A stretch of DNA of 64,000 nucleotides from Aurantimonas sp. HBX-1 (GCF_021391535.1 NZ_CP090066.1:819501-883500); one strand, 5' to 3'; shown: positions 8,473-16,697, numbered from the stretch's first letter. Translations and numbers: made by a program. Notes: generated by a model not told the origin, from the sequence alone.

Positions 8473-8922
8473 ATGCGACACCTCGTCCCATCTCGCCGTT
8501 CGCCTGCCGGTCTCCGGATGGTTGCCGCCTGCCTGCTGCTTCTCGGGTGGCCGGGCGCGGCCGGCGCAGCCGAACTCCTGATGTTCGAGCAGGCCGGCTG
8601 TCCGTTCTGCCGCAACTTCGACCGGGAGATCGCGCCCGGTTATCCCGACAGCCGCTTCGGGCAGAGGGCGCCCCTTCGCCGCGTCGACATCCATGTCGAC
8701 CGGCGGGGCGGGCTCGAAGCGGTGGCACCGGCGGTCTTCACCCCCACTTTCGTGCTGGTCGACGACGAAGGGCGGGAAGTCGCGCGTCTCGAGGGATATC
8801 CCGGCGAGAAATGGTTCTATCCGGAGCTGGCGGCGATGTTCGAAGCGTTGGAGGAGGGCGACGGATTGCCCGTGCCGCCGACCGCCGTCATGGCCGGATC
8901 CTCGCCGGCGCACCCCCAATGA
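8473..8922 (+). CDS. exported thioredoxin-fold protein (SoxS-like)
   Basis: 149 residues. An N-terminal signal sequence (hydrophobic VAACLLLLGWPGAAG) is followed directly by a thioredoxin-like strand LLMFEQAGCPFCRNF, so the redox motif CPFC lies at about residues 43-46. A cis-proline region is recognisable as VFTPTFVLVDDEG. The protein resembles small periplasmic thioredoxin-fold proteins such as SoxS of sulfur-oxidation clusters, but no sox genes are near. It probably reduces disulfides in the periplasm. It converges on the cytochrome c2 gene. Confidence 0.75.
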   Translation: MRHLVPSRRSPAGLRMVAACLLLLGWPGAAGAAELLMFEQAGCPFCRNFDREIAPGYPDSRFGQRAPLRRVDIHVDRRGGLEAVAPAVFTPTFVLVDDEGREVARLEGYPGEKWFYPELAAMFEALEEGDGLPVPPTAVMAGSSPAHPQ

Positions 8923-8925
8923 CGA

Positions 8926-8947
8926 ACGGCCGCCTCGCGGCGGCCGT
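8926..8947. terminator. perfect hairpin between convergent genes
   Basis: Arms ACGGCCGCC and GGCGGCCGT (9 of 9 paired) flank a TCGC loop in the 68-base gap between the convergent thioredoxin-fold and cytochrome genes. It is symmetric and could serve both strands, but no strong T run follows on either side. Confidence 0.5.
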
Positions 8948-8990
8948 CGGGATATTCGGTGCTATCGTCTCGTAAGACGGTGCGCCGGTC

Positions 8991-9428
8991 TTACTGGGCA
9001 GCAGCCGCCGCCAGGGCCGCGGCCGGATCGCGCGTCGCGCCGGACTCGTCGAAGGTCGCGAGATAGGCGATCACGTTGCTGATCTCCTCGGGCTTCTTCA
9101 GGCCGGGGAATACCATCTTCGTTCCCTTCACCACGGCGCGGGGATCGGCGAGCCACGTGCTCATCAGTTCCTCGTCCCAGGCGGTCTTGTCGGCAGCCCA
9201 TTCGGTGAACGGTGCGGAGAAGGTGTAGCCCTCCACGGCGCCCGGCTTCTCGCCGATGATGCCGTTCAGCTCAGGGCCGATCTTGTTGGCCGCGCCTTCG
9301 CCGACGGCGTGACACGCCCGGCACTTGTTGAAGACCTTTTCCCCGGCCGCCGGGTCGCCGACGGTCTGCGCTGCCGCCACATTCGCCGTCGCCAGAATCG
9401 CGGCCGCGGCCACCATCAGAATTCGCAT
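8991..9428 (-). CDS. cytochrome c2-type class I cytochrome c
   Basis: 145 residues from ATG at 9428 with GGAGGAAAC upstream. Sec signal peptide to about residue 20 (NVAAAQ), one haem c site CRACH at residues 36-40, and the class I features KIGPELNGIIGEKPG and a KMVFPGLKKPEE loop holding the distal methionine. A soluble periplasmic electron carrier between the bc1 complex and oxidases or dehydrogenases. The C-terminus ends in an alanine-rich tail (AAALAAAAAQ), longer than in most cytochromes c2. A promoter is visible upstream. Confidence 0.9.
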   Translation of the reverse strand: MRILMVAAAAILATANVAAAQTVGDPAAGEKVFNKCRACHAVGEGAANKIGPELNGIIGEKPGAVEGYTFSAPFTEWAADKTAWDEELMSTWLADPRAVVKGTKMVFPGLKKPEEISNVIAYLATFDESGATRDPAAALAAAAAQ

Positions 9429-10003
9429 GTTTCCTCCACGCTCAACGAGCTCAAATCGCCTCACCGGCGACATCATATGTAACCCTTCTAAACAATGGCA
9501 ATCGCCAGCGCACCTGCCGCGCGGACTTGCCCCAGTTTTCGCGCGCGAGGCAGCGGCGGCAATGCGGGACCCCGGGGCCATAGCGACCTTCTGCGGACGA
9601 ATCGACGCGCCCGACCGCGTCCCGGCAGGGCCTGAAAAGCGGGCCGGTTTCTCCGCGGCCCCTCTACCTCGGGTCACGACGAAGAGGTCACTGACTAGGA
9701 AGCAATTCCGCCTCAGTCCTGCCATGTTCGTTAAGGGCGAGCGTGAACAAATCACCTCGGTAAACCATGGATTTTAAATCCCAATCAACGATCTGCAGTT
9801 ACAAACCATTCACAACGCCGCGCCATTGAGCATCTCGTTGCACATCGGCAACACGGCGGAGGAGAACAGATTCCTGCCCTTATTCGGGCACGGAGCCGGC
9901 CCATAACCACTCCCGAACCCGCACAGCCGGGTCCGGAATTCGGACGGTACGAGGACTAGCGTCCGAACAGACAGTCGCTCCGGCGACAGAATGGAGTTCA
10001 GTC
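9429..10003. other. 575-base gene-free region between divergent cytochrome c2 and porin genes
   Basis: No convincing coding frame on either strand. It must hold the promoters of both neighbours. The left end contains the cytochrome promoter. The part around 9770-9820 is relatively AT-rich. An imperfect palindrome with arms GTCCG and CGGAC around GAATT lies at 9931-9945, and GGAG precedes the porin ATG. No structured RNA or tRNA was recognised. Confidence 0.6.
9472..9501 (-). promoter_or_regulatory. putative sigma-70 promoter of the cytochrome c2 gene
   Basis: On the minus strand TTGCCA (-35, 9496-9501) and TATGAT (-10, 9472-9477) are separated by 18 bases, about 45 bases ahead of the start codon of the cytochrome gene. 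Confidence 0.5.
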
Positions 10004-10813
10004 ATGAAACGTTTTGCATTGCTTCTTGCCTCGACGGCTTTCGTCACCCCGGCGCTCGCCGCCGACGTGATCTACGATGAGCCGCCGGCACCGGCGCCGA
10101 TGATGATCGAGCCGGTCGCCACGACGGCGACCTGGACCGGCATCTACATCGGTGGCCAGGCCGGTGTTGCGTTCAGCAACAGCGACTCGGTCAATCTCGA
10201 CCCTGCCAACGACGGCGCCTTCGGTGACGGCACGTTCGACAGCGGCGACGACAACAACGCCGGCTTCATCGGCGGCGCGCATATCGGCTACGATCATCAG
10301 TTCGCCAACAACGTCGTTCTCGGTGCCGTTGCCGACATCAACTACATGGACGCCGAGACCGACCGGTCGTACACCGTCACCGTTCCGGGTGGCGCAGCTG
10401 GCACCTTCGGGCTCAACGAAGAAGTCGACTACATGGGCACGGTTCGCGCCCGTCTCGGCTACGCCTTCGACAGCATCCTCGTCTACGGCACGGGCGGTCT
10501 CGCCTATGCCGGCTATGACCGTAACAGCTCGCTGCCGGGCACTGCGGCTGGCCAGGGCTTTGCCGGTTACACGTTCGAAGAGAACGGCGACGATGCGGAC
10601 ATCGGCTATTCGGTCGGCGGCGGCATCGACGTGATGGCGACGCAGAACATCTCGTTCGGCGTGGAGTACCTCTACACGAACCTCGGTTCGAACGATTACT
10701 CGGTGACGGCCACGAACGCGGCCGACAGCACGCTGAACTTCACCACCGAGTCGAACGACGACGATCTCGACTTCCACACGATCTTCGCCAAGGCATCGTA
10801 TCGCTTCAACTAA
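10004..10813 (+). CDS. outer membrane beta-barrel protein, Omp25/RopB family
   Basis: 269 residues. Cleavable signal peptide (ends TPALAAD), then a short Pro/Ala-rich linker and the family start TWTGIYIGGQAGVAF. The remainder alternates into amphipathic strands with many Asp/Asn/Gly turns, includes GTVRARLGYAFDSILVYGTGGLAYA, and ends in an aromatic strand (FAKASYRFN). Members are abundant small outer membrane proteins of Brucella and rhizobia with roles in envelope stability. Codon use has more AAC, TAC and GTT than the neighbours, consistent with high expression. It has its own intrinsic terminator, so it is monocistronic. Confidence 0.9.
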   Translation: MKRFALLLASTAFVTPALAADVIYDEPPAPAPMMIEPVATTATWTGIYIGGQAGVAFSNSDSVNLDPANDGAFGDGTFDSGDDNNAGFIGGAHIGYDHQFANNVVLGAVADINYMDAETDRSYTVTVPGGAAGTFGLNEEVDYMGTVRARLGYAFDSILVYGTGGLAYAGYDRNSSLPGTAAGQGFAGYTFEENGDDADIGYSVGGGIDVMATQNISFGVEYLYTNLGSNDYSVTATNAADSTLNFTTESNDDDLDFHTIFAKASYRFN

Positions 10814-10856
10814 GGCGTTCGCGCCACGCCGGGCGCTCTAGCCCGGCACCGTTGAG

Positions 10857-10889
10857 CCCCGTCGGATCGCATGATCCGGCGGGGTTTTT
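10857..10889 (+). terminator. intrinsic terminator of the Omp25-like gene
   Basis: Arms CCCCGTCGGATC and GATCCGGCGGGG with one mismatch and a GCAT loop, followed by TTTTT. Confidence 0.9.
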
Positions 10890-10923
10890 CGTTGTGATGA
10901 CGCCGCGAGAGGGGCGGTCGCGC

Positions 10924-11871
10924 CTAAAGCGGCGGCAGGCCGAGATCGGCGCGCCGCGGCAGGTCGGCGCCGCGCCGCGAGCAGGTGATGGCGGCGGCCC
11001 TCACGGCAAATTCGAGCCGCGCCGCCAGCGCCTCCCGGTCCAGATCCTGCAGCGCCTCGCGCGACAGGGCGTCGGTCTCGGCGAGTCCCGCCAGCAGGGC
11101 CGCCTGGAACGTGTCGCCGGCGCCGACCGTATCGACCACCGCGATGCTTTGCCCCGCCGCCGACGCCGAGATGCCGCCGCCGGTGCGCGCCACCGCGCCG
11201 CGCTCGCCGAGCGTCAGCACCGCCATGCCGGCGCCCGCCGCCAGCCAGTCGTCGAGCACGGCATCGAGACTGCGGCCGGGATAGAGCAGGCCGAGATCCT
11301 CCTCGCTGGCCTTCACCAGCCCCGCCAGCGGCACCAGCTCCGCCACCTTCGCCCGCCAGATGTCGAGATCGGGCTCGATCGAGGCGCGGATATTCGGATC
11401 GTAGGAGATGAAGCGTCGCTGGTGCTCCTGGCGGGCCAGCCGCGCAAGCGCCGAGGCGGTCGGCTCGGTCACCGTCGAATACGAGGCGAGATGGATCGCG
11501 CGGACCGCCGCCGGCAGCTCCGCCGGCACCTCGTCCGGCTCGATCGAGCGGTCGGCCGTTCCCTCGGTGTAGAAGGCGTAGGCGGGCGAGCCGTCCGGAC
11601 CGAGCGAGACCATCGCCAGCGTGGTGTTGCGGTCGGTGGCGACGAGGAACCGCTCATCGATCTGCTCGCGCGCCATGAAGGCGCGGATACGCGCGCCGAA
11701 CATGTCCCGCGAGATCTTGGTGAAATAGCCGACGCGGTGGCCGAGCCGGGCCAGTCCGAGCGCGACGTTCAACGGCGAGCCGCCGACCCGCCCGGCAAGG
11801 CGGATCTCGGCGACATCGTCACAATCCTGCGCGAACAGGTCGAACAGGGAGTCGCCGCAGCTGAGGAACAT
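10924..11871 (-). CDS. PfkB family carbohydrate kinase (fructokinase-like)
   Basis: 315 residues from ATG at 11871, chosen because GGAGGT lies 6 bases upstream and MFLSCGDSLFD is the usual family start; a GTG 27 bases further upstream is less likely. PfkB signatures are present: GGSPLNVALGLARLG near the N-terminus, and DTVGAGDTFQAALLAG near the C-terminus with the catalytic Asp in GAGD. It phosphorylates a sugar, probably fructose, using ATP in the cytoplasm. No transporter or sugar isomerase is adjacent, so the substrate is uncertain (ribokinase or 2-keto-3-deoxygluconate kinase are alternatives). Confidence 0.85.
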   Translation of the reverse strand: MFLSCGDSLFDLFAQDCDDVAEIRLAGRVGGSPLNVALGLARLGHRVGYFTKISRDMFGARIRAFMAREQIDERFLVATDRNTTLAMVSLGPDGSPAYAFYTEGTADRSIEPDEVPAELPAAVRAIHLASYSTVTEPTASALARLARQEHQRRFISYDPNIRASIEPDLDIWRAKVAELVPLAGLVKASEEDLGLLYPGRSLDAVLDDWLAAGAGMAVLTLGERGAVARTGGGISASAAGQSIAVVDTVGAGDTFQAALLAGLAETDALSREALQDLDREALAARLEFAVRAAAITCSRRGADLPRRADLGLPPL

Positions 11872-12021
11872 GGCAGACCTCCCTTCCGTCTCCGACACGT
11901 CCTGCCGCTAGCAGGAATGCGGCATGTCGAAAAGAGCCGGCGCCTCGGGTCGGCGCCCCGGCCCTTTCTTCTCGACCCGTCCTGCCTATGATCGCGCGGC
12001 AATGGGGAGCGAGGGAACATC

Positions 12022-12828
12022 ATGGCATTTCAGCGGGTGAACGGCATCGTCCTGCACTACATCCTCGAGCGGCGGGGGCCGGGTCCCACCCTGGTCTTCG
12101 CCAATTCCCTTGGCACGGACTTCCGGATCTGGGACCCGCTGCTCGCGGAACTCGGCGGGAACTTCACGGTGCTGCGCTACGACAAGCGCGGCCATGGCCT
12201 CTCCGAAGCGACGCCGCCGCCTTATGCGATGGAAACCCATGTCGACGACCTGAAGGCGCTGATCGACCATCTGGACCTTCGCGATCCGCTGGTGGTCGGG
12301 CTGTCGATCGGCGGGATGATCGCGCAGGGCCTGGCAGCCCGCCATCCGGGTCTCGCCCGGGGCCTCGTCCTGATGGACACGGCGCATCGCATCGGCACGG
12401 ACGAACTCTGGAACCAGCGGATCGCCGCGATCGAGGCGGACGGAATCGCCGCGATTGCCGACGGCATCCTGGCACGCTGGTTCACGCCGGAATATCGCCG
12501 GCCGGAAAACCCCGACTTCGTCGGCTACGCCAACATGCTGCTGCGGACGCTGCGCGACGGCTATCTCGGCAGCTGCGCGGCGCTGCGCGACGCCGACTAC
12601 ACGGCGCAGGCTGCCGGGCTCGACCTGCCGGTGCTCTGCATCGTCGGCGACCAGGACGGCTCGACCCCGCCGGACCTCGTCCGGTCCACCGCCGCCCTGA
12701 TCCCGGGCGCGGAGTTCGTCGTCGTCGACAATGCCGGGCATCTGCCCTGCATCGAGCAGCCGGCGACGACCGCTTCGCTCATCCGGCGATTCGCCGACAC
12801 GGTCTTCGCCAAAGCGCCGCGTCCGTGA
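12022..12828 (+). CDS. pcaD: 3-oxoadipate enol-lactonase
   Basis: 268 residues, alpha/beta hydrolase fold. Nucleophile elbow GLSIGG (Ser), an acid in GDQDGSTPP and the catalytic His in NAGHLPCIEQP. It hydrolyses 3-oxoadipate enol-lactone to 3-oxoadipate in the protocatechuate branch of the beta-ketoadipate pathway. Assignment to PcaD rather than a generic hydrolase rests on the family pattern and on the overlapping pcaB gene downstream (stop codon shared as GTGA). Confidence 0.87.
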   Translation: MAFQRVNGIVLHYILERRGPGPTLVFANSLGTDFRIWDPLLAELGGNFTVLRYDKRGHGLSEATPPPYAMETHVDDLKALIDHLDLRDPLVVGLSIGGMIAQGLAARHPGLARGLVLMDTAHRIGTDELWNQRIAAIEADGIAAIADGILARWFTPEYRRPENPDFVGYANMLLRTLRDGYLGSCAALRDADYTAQAAGLDLPVLCIVGDQDGSTPPDLVRSTAALIPGAEFVVVDNAGHLPCIEQPATTASLIRRFADTVFAKAPRP

Positions 12829-13883
12829 CCGCTTCGGTGTTCGACCATCCGGTTCTCTCGGGGCTGCTCGGCGACGTGGAGCTCTCGTCCTATTTCACCG
12901 CCGCGGCCGACATCGAGGCGCTCATCGCCTTCGAGACGGCGCTGGCCGAGGCGGAGGCGGCCGAGGGCATCATCCCGGCGGCGGCGGCGGCAGCGATCCG
13001 TGACAGAACCCGCGATTTCACACCGGATATCGACGATCTGCGGGCCGGCACCGCCCGCGACGGCGTCGTAATGCCGGCGCTGCTGCGCCAACTCCGGCAG
13101 GGCCTCGACCCGGCGGCGGCGGACGCCCTGCACCATGGCGCGACGAGCCAGGACGCGATCGATGCGTCGATGGCGATGCGCCTCATGGGCGTGTCGCTGG
13201 TTCTCGACCGGCGGCTGGCGCGGCTCGGCGACCGACTGGCGCAATGGGGCATCGAGGCGGGCGATGCCGACGTGATGGCCCATACGCGCATGCAGGCGGC
13301 GCGGCCGACGCGGTTCGGGCGCAAGCTGTCTTCGTGGGCGGACCCGCTGGTGCGCTGCCGGCTGCGCCGCGAAGCGATCGCGCCGCAGGCTTTCGCCCTC
13401 AGATTCGGCGGCGCCGTCGGGGATCGCGCCGAGCTCGGCGAGCGCGCCGATGCGGTGGCGGAGCGGTTGGCGGCAGCCCTCGGCCTGTTTCCGGCACCCG
13501 GCTCGCTGCATTCCGAACGCGACGGGATCGCCGAGCTTGGCCACTGGCTGTCCTTGGTCACCGGCGCACTGGGCAAGCTCGGCCAGGATGTCGTCCTGTC
13601 CGTGCAGACGGAAGTCGGCGAGCTGCGGCTCGAGGGCGGCGGATCGTCGTCGGCCATGGCGCACAAGCAAAACCCGGTCGCTGCCGAGATGCTGGTGACG
13701 CTGGCGCGGTTCAACGCCACGCTGGTCTCCGGCCTGCACCAAGCGCTGGTGCACGAGAACGAGCGCTCGGGCGCCGCCTGGACGCTGGAATGGATGCTGT
13801 TGCCGCAGATGGCCATGGCCGCAGGCGCCGCGACGCGGATCGCCGAGGAATTGCTGGAAACGCTGTCGTTGGCGAAGCCCTAG
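12825..13883 (+). CDS. pcaB: 3-carboxy-cis,cis-muconate cycloisomerase
   Basis: 352 residues starting at GTG 12825, which overlaps the pcaD stop, so the two genes are translationally coupled. The fumarase/aspartase superfamily signature appears as GSSSAMAHKQNP, with HGATSQDAIDASMAMRL as the other conserved block. It cyclises 3-carboxy-cis,cis-muconate to the muconolactone, upstream of the decarboxylase and PcaD. About 100 residues shorter than the 450-residue PcaB of Pseudomonas, as in other rhizobial versions. pcaHG and pcaC are not in this window. Confidence 0.87.
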   Translation: MTASVFDHPVLSGLLGDVELSSYFTAAADIEALIAFETALAEAEAAEGIIPAAAAAAIRDRTRDFTPDIDDLRAGTARDGVVMPALLRQLRQGLDPAAADALHHGATSQDAIDASMAMRLMGVSLVLDRRLARLGDRLAQWGIEAGDADVMAHTRMQAARPTRFGRKLSSWADPLVRCRLRREAIAPQAFALRFGGAVGDRAELGERADAVAERLAAALGLFPAPGSLHSERDGIAELGHWLSLVTGALGKLGQDVVLSVQTEVGELRLEGGGSSSAMAHKQNPVAAEMLVTLARFNATLVSGLHQALVHENERSGAAWTLEWMLLPQMAMAAGAATRIAEELLETLSLAKP

Positions 13884-13964
13884 CGCCGGCCCTGGGGCAG
13901 GGTCTTCCTGCCGATGCCGGCGCCCGGCATAATGGCGGATGTCTCGCTCGTTAGGAGGCCTGCC

Positions 13965-14531
13965 ATGACCCGGATCGCCATTGCCCTGACGCCGGAATTC
14001 GCCGACTGGGAATGCGCGCTGCTGATGGCCGTGGCGCGCGCCTATCTTGGCGTCGACGTCGTCACCGCCTCGCCCGACGGCGCCGAGGTCACGTCGATGG
14101 GCGGCCTGCGCGTCACCCCCGATCTCGGCTATGACGGACTCGACCCGGCGGGTTTCGACGCGCTGGTGATTCCGGGCGGTCTCGCTTGGGAGAAGGGCAC
14201 GGCGCCGGACTTCGGGCCGCTCGCCCGGAGCTTCCATTCCGAGGGCAAAGTGGTGGGAGGCATCTGCGCGGCGGCGAGCGCGCTGGCGGCGACCGGCCTG
14301 CTCGACCGGCTCGCCCACACCGGCAACGCCCTGGAATCCCACCGCGAACAGCCGGCCTATCGCGGCGAGGCCTACTATCGGGACCAGCCGCAGGCGGTAT
14401 CCGACGGCAGGGTGGTGACGGCCCCGGGCAGTTCCCCGGTGAGCTTCGCGACCGAGATCCTCAAGGCCCTCGACCTCTGGGGACCTGAGGCGGAGGTGGA
14501 GATCGCCGCCTTCGCCCGCGAGCATCGCTGA
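13965..14531 (+). CDS. DJ-1/PfpI family protein
   Basis: 188 residues with AGGAGG before the ATG. The DJ-1/PfpI Rossmann-like fold is shown by FDALVIPGG and by the nucleophile elbow GGICAAASALA, where Cys is the conserved reactive residue. Members act as glutamine-amidotransferase-like hydrolases, deglycases or chaperones; similar proteins are often labelled YajL/ThiJ or glutamine amidotransferase. Cytoplasmic, no signal. It ends 10 bases from the convergent DUF3750 gene. Exact activity unknown. Confidence 0.8.
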   Translation: MTRIAIALTPEFADWECALLMAVARAYLGVDVVTASPDGAEVTSMGGLRVTPDLGYDGLDPAGFDALVIPGGLAWEKGTAPDFGPLARSFHSEGKVVGGICAAASALAATGLLDRLAHTGNALESHREQPAYRGEAYYRDQPQAVSDGRVVTAPGSSPVSFATEILKALDLWGPEAEVEIAAFAREHR

Positions 14532-14541
14532 CCGGAGCGCG

Positions 14542-15273
14542 TCAGGCGCCGAGCAGCGAATAGGTGCCGAACGCCGGCACCTTGACCGCCAGGTGGCGCG
14601 GGTCGATCCCCGCAACGAGGCCGAGCAGGTTGATCTCGAGGCCGGATTTCCACCCGGCGACGAGGCCGGCGTAGCCCCAGAGCGACAGCCGGATCTCGCC
14701 CCGCTCCCTGTCGAGCACGACGAGCCTTCCGTCCGACGGGTAGTCCCGCCCCACCGCGGCGACCGGCAGGCTCGCGTCGATTCCCGGGACGGCGCGCATC
14801 ACGTAGGCCACGAAACTGTTGGAGTTCGGGCCCGGAAACATCGTGTAGCCGCCGGCCGCGGCGAACGGATAGGCGGCGATCGCTTCGCGCACCTGCGGGA
14901 TCAGCCGCTCGGCCTCCTCGCCGGTGATGCCGACGATGATCTTCGGCACGTTCGAATACCAGAGCCCGTCGGCGGGCCGGTGGTTGTGGCGGATCGGCAT
15001 GCCCCAGCCGACCTTGTCCCAGCGTTCGTAGGCGCTGGCATCCTTGTCCTTGACCACGATCCAGGAGTGCTCGGATACCGCGCCTTTCATGCCCCCGGTG
15101 CGGGCAGCGAGAATGTACAGTGCCGCGTCCGAGCCGTCCTGCGGCGTCGGCAGGACGCGCGCGGAACTCCAGTCGGCCTGGCGCCAGGAGGACGGGTGGT
15201 CGCCCGACCACCAAAGCAGCGCGGCCAGCGCGACGGGCAGCAGATAGACCCCGCCGATGGCGAGGAGCAGCAT
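14542..15273 (-). CDS. DUF3750 domain protein, membrane-anchored
   Basis: 243 residues from the ATG at 15273. A membrane helix occupies the first 25 residues (MLLLAIGGVYLLPVALAALLWW), followed by a globular domain with PGPNSNSFVAYVMR and SLWGYAGLVAGWKSGLEINLLG, which fits DUF3750. The start is uncertain: no good ribosome binding site precedes this ATG, and upstream TTG codons in frame extend to 15378, into the start of asparaginase. Function unknown; probably an inner membrane protein with a periplasmic domain. Confidence 0.7.
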   Translation of the reverse strand: MLLLAIGGVYLLPVALAALLWWSGDHPSSWRQADWSSARVLPTPQDGSDAALYILAARTGGMKGAVSEHSWIVVKDKDASAYERWDKVGWGMPIRHNHRPADGLWYSNVPKIIVGITGEEAERLIPQVREAIAAYPFAAAGGYTMFPGPNSNSFVAYVMRAVPGIDASLPVAAVGRDYPSDGRLVVLDRERGEIRLSLWGYAGLVAGWKSGLEINLLGLVAGIDPRHLAVKVPAFGTYSLLGA

Positions 15274-15371
15274 TTTCAGCAAGGCGGCGATCCCGTTGGA
15301 GAGGTGGCGGATTCGGGCAAGGGCTGGTAGGGGCGGGTCGGTGTCTCCTGAGTGTAAGGTCGAGGTAACGC

Positions 15372-16379
15372 ATGGCAAACCCGGTTCTCGTGGAAGTGAC
15401 CCGCGGCGGCATGGTCGAGAGCTTTCACCGCGGCGCCTTCGCGCTTGTCGACGGTGAGGGCCGGCTCGTCGCCGCCGCCGGCGACGTCGACCGCACGGTG
15501 TTTCCGCGCTCGGCGATCAAGGTCTTCCAGGCGATCCCGCTGATCGAGACCGGTGCCGCCGCAGCCTTCCGGCTGACCCCCGCCGAACTTGCGCTCGCCT
15601 GCGCCTCGCACTCCGGCGAAGACGGCCATGTTCGGCTGGCGGCGGCGATGCTGGCGAAGGCCGGCCTCGACGAGTCGTCGCTGGAATGCGGCTGCCACTG
15701 GCCGTTCGACGCCCCCGTCGCCCGCGAGCTTGCCCGCCGCGGCGAGACCCCGACGGCGCTTCACAACAATTGCTCGGGCAAGCACGCCGGCTTCCTCTGC
15801 ACCGCGGTGCACCGCGGCGAGGACACGAAAGTCTATGTCGGGCGCGACCATCCGGTGCAGGTGCGGGCGAGGGCGGCGATCGAGGATCTCGTCGGCCAGG
15901 CGCTGACGATCGACGCCTGCGGCATCGACGGCTGCTCGATTCCGACCTTCGCGGCACCCCTCAAGGGCTTCGCGCACGGTTTCGCGAAGCTGGTGACCGG
16001 CGAGGGGATTTCGCCGCAGCGGGCGGCGGCCGGGCGCAGCCTGATCGATGCCTGCATGGCGCATCCCTGGGAGATGTCGGGGACCGGGCGGTTCTGCGAG
16101 ACCCTGATGACCGCCGCACCCGGGCGCGTGTTCGCCAAGACCGGGGCCGAGGGCGTGTTCTGCGGCGCCCTGCCGGATCTCGGCCTCGGCTTCGCGCTCA
16201 AGATCGACGACGGGGCGACGCGGGCCAGCGAGGCGCTCGCCGCCGCCGTCATCGCCCGAGCCCTGCGACGCGAGGATGCTGACCTCGCCGCGACCTTCGA
16301 CGGGCTGGGCCGGCGGACGCTGCACAACTGGGAGAAGGTCGAGGTCGGCGAGATCCGGGCGACGATGCCCCCCGCATGA
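15372..16379 (+). CDS. ansA: L-asparaginase, Rhizobium etli type II (AnsA/ReAV family)
   Basis: 335 residues, GAGGTAACGC before the ATG. This family (COG4448) is unrelated to classical L-asparaginases. Its catalytic SxxK motif is present as SAIK (Ser47, Lys50), and the metal-site region as NNCSGKHAGF plus DACGIDGC, corresponding to the Cys/Lys/Cys zinc ligands described for the R. etli enzyme. It hydrolyses asparagine to aspartate and ammonia in the cytoplasm. Divergent from DUF3750 with a 98-base gap. Monocistronic as far as seen. Confidence 0.85.
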   Translation: MANPVLVEVTRGGMVESFHRGAFALVDGEGRLVAAAGDVDRTVFPRSAIKVFQAIPLIETGAAAAFRLTPAELALACASHSGEDGHVRLAAAMLAKAGLDESSLECGCHWPFDAPVARELARRGETPTALHNNCSGKHAGFLCTAVHRGEDTKVYVGRDHPVQVRARAAIEDLVGQALTIDACGIDGCSIPTFAAPLKGFAHGFAKLVTGEGISPQRAAAGRSLIDACMAHPWEMSGTGRFCETLMTAAPGRVFAKTGAEGVFCGALPDLGLGFALKIDDGATRASEALAAAVIARALRREDADLAATFDGLGRRTLHNWEKVEVGEIRATMPPA

Positions 16380-16419
16380 AGCCTCTGCGGCGATATTTTC
16401 AGCATCGCTCACATCGCGC

Positions 16420-16447
16420 TTGACCGGCGCCGGAACAGGCGTAGGCT
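16420..16447 (+). promoter_or_regulatory. putative sigma-70 promoter of the short-peptide RNA locus
   Basis: TTGACC (16420-16425) and TAGGCT (16442-16447) separated by 16 bases. The predicted start of transcription lies near 16454, about 30 bases before the short ORF. Confidence 0.4.
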
Positions 16448-16453
16448 GATCTT

Positions 16454-16627
16454 TGCGTCCTTGACGCAGCAGGAGGTTAGCAATGGAACCACCTCAGCAC
16501 GCCGCCGCCTAGACGACAGGATTTGCTGTTCGGGATCCTGCCCAGCGGCCCCTTACTGACATGCCTGGGGAGCGGCTTATGAGCCGCCGGAGTCGTGGAA
16601 CAGGCTCTCCCTAGCCGCTCCCGGGGC
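16454..16627 (+). ncRNA. candidate structured RNA carrying a nine-codon ORF
   Basis: No gene on this strand follows until pqqA at 18830. After the short ORF comes a small hairpin (CAGGAT and ATCCTG arms, 16517-16540), then an extended rod: arm GCCTGGGGAGCGGCT at 16563-16577 pairs with AGCCGCTCCCGGGGC at 16613-16627 (13 of 15 paired), with an inner GAGCC/GGCTC pair. The 5' arm can instead form a local hairpin GCGGCT-TATG-AGCCGC (16572-16587), so two exclusive folds exist. I do not recognise the family. No T tract follows, so its 3' end is unclear and it may run into the antisense of the NYN gene. The boundaries are estimates. Confidence 0.4.
16483..16512 (+). CDS. nine-residue leader-like peptide
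   Basis: ATG to TAG encodes MEPPQHAAA. A perfect AGGAGG (16471-16476) lies 6 bases before the ATG, unusually strong for so short a frame. Two consecutive proline codons occur early. The design recalls leader peptides that couple translation to RNA folding, but no downstream gene on the same strand is close enough to be the obvious target. Whether the peptide itself matters cannot be read from sequence. Confidence 0.45.
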   Translation: MEPPQHAAA

Positions 16628-16697
16628 ACACGATCGAATTAGCCGGCAGGTGGCTGTCGCTACGCTGCCCGGTTGGTCTCGGCGCCAATCGCTCTTC

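Noticed and set aside
16563..16627. Possible SRP RNA, 6S RNA or tmRNA piece
   Set aside because: The conserved apical loop of SRP RNA, the 6S bubble and a tmRNA tag with an alanine-rich C-terminus after a normal resume codon are all missing, so no known family can be assigned.
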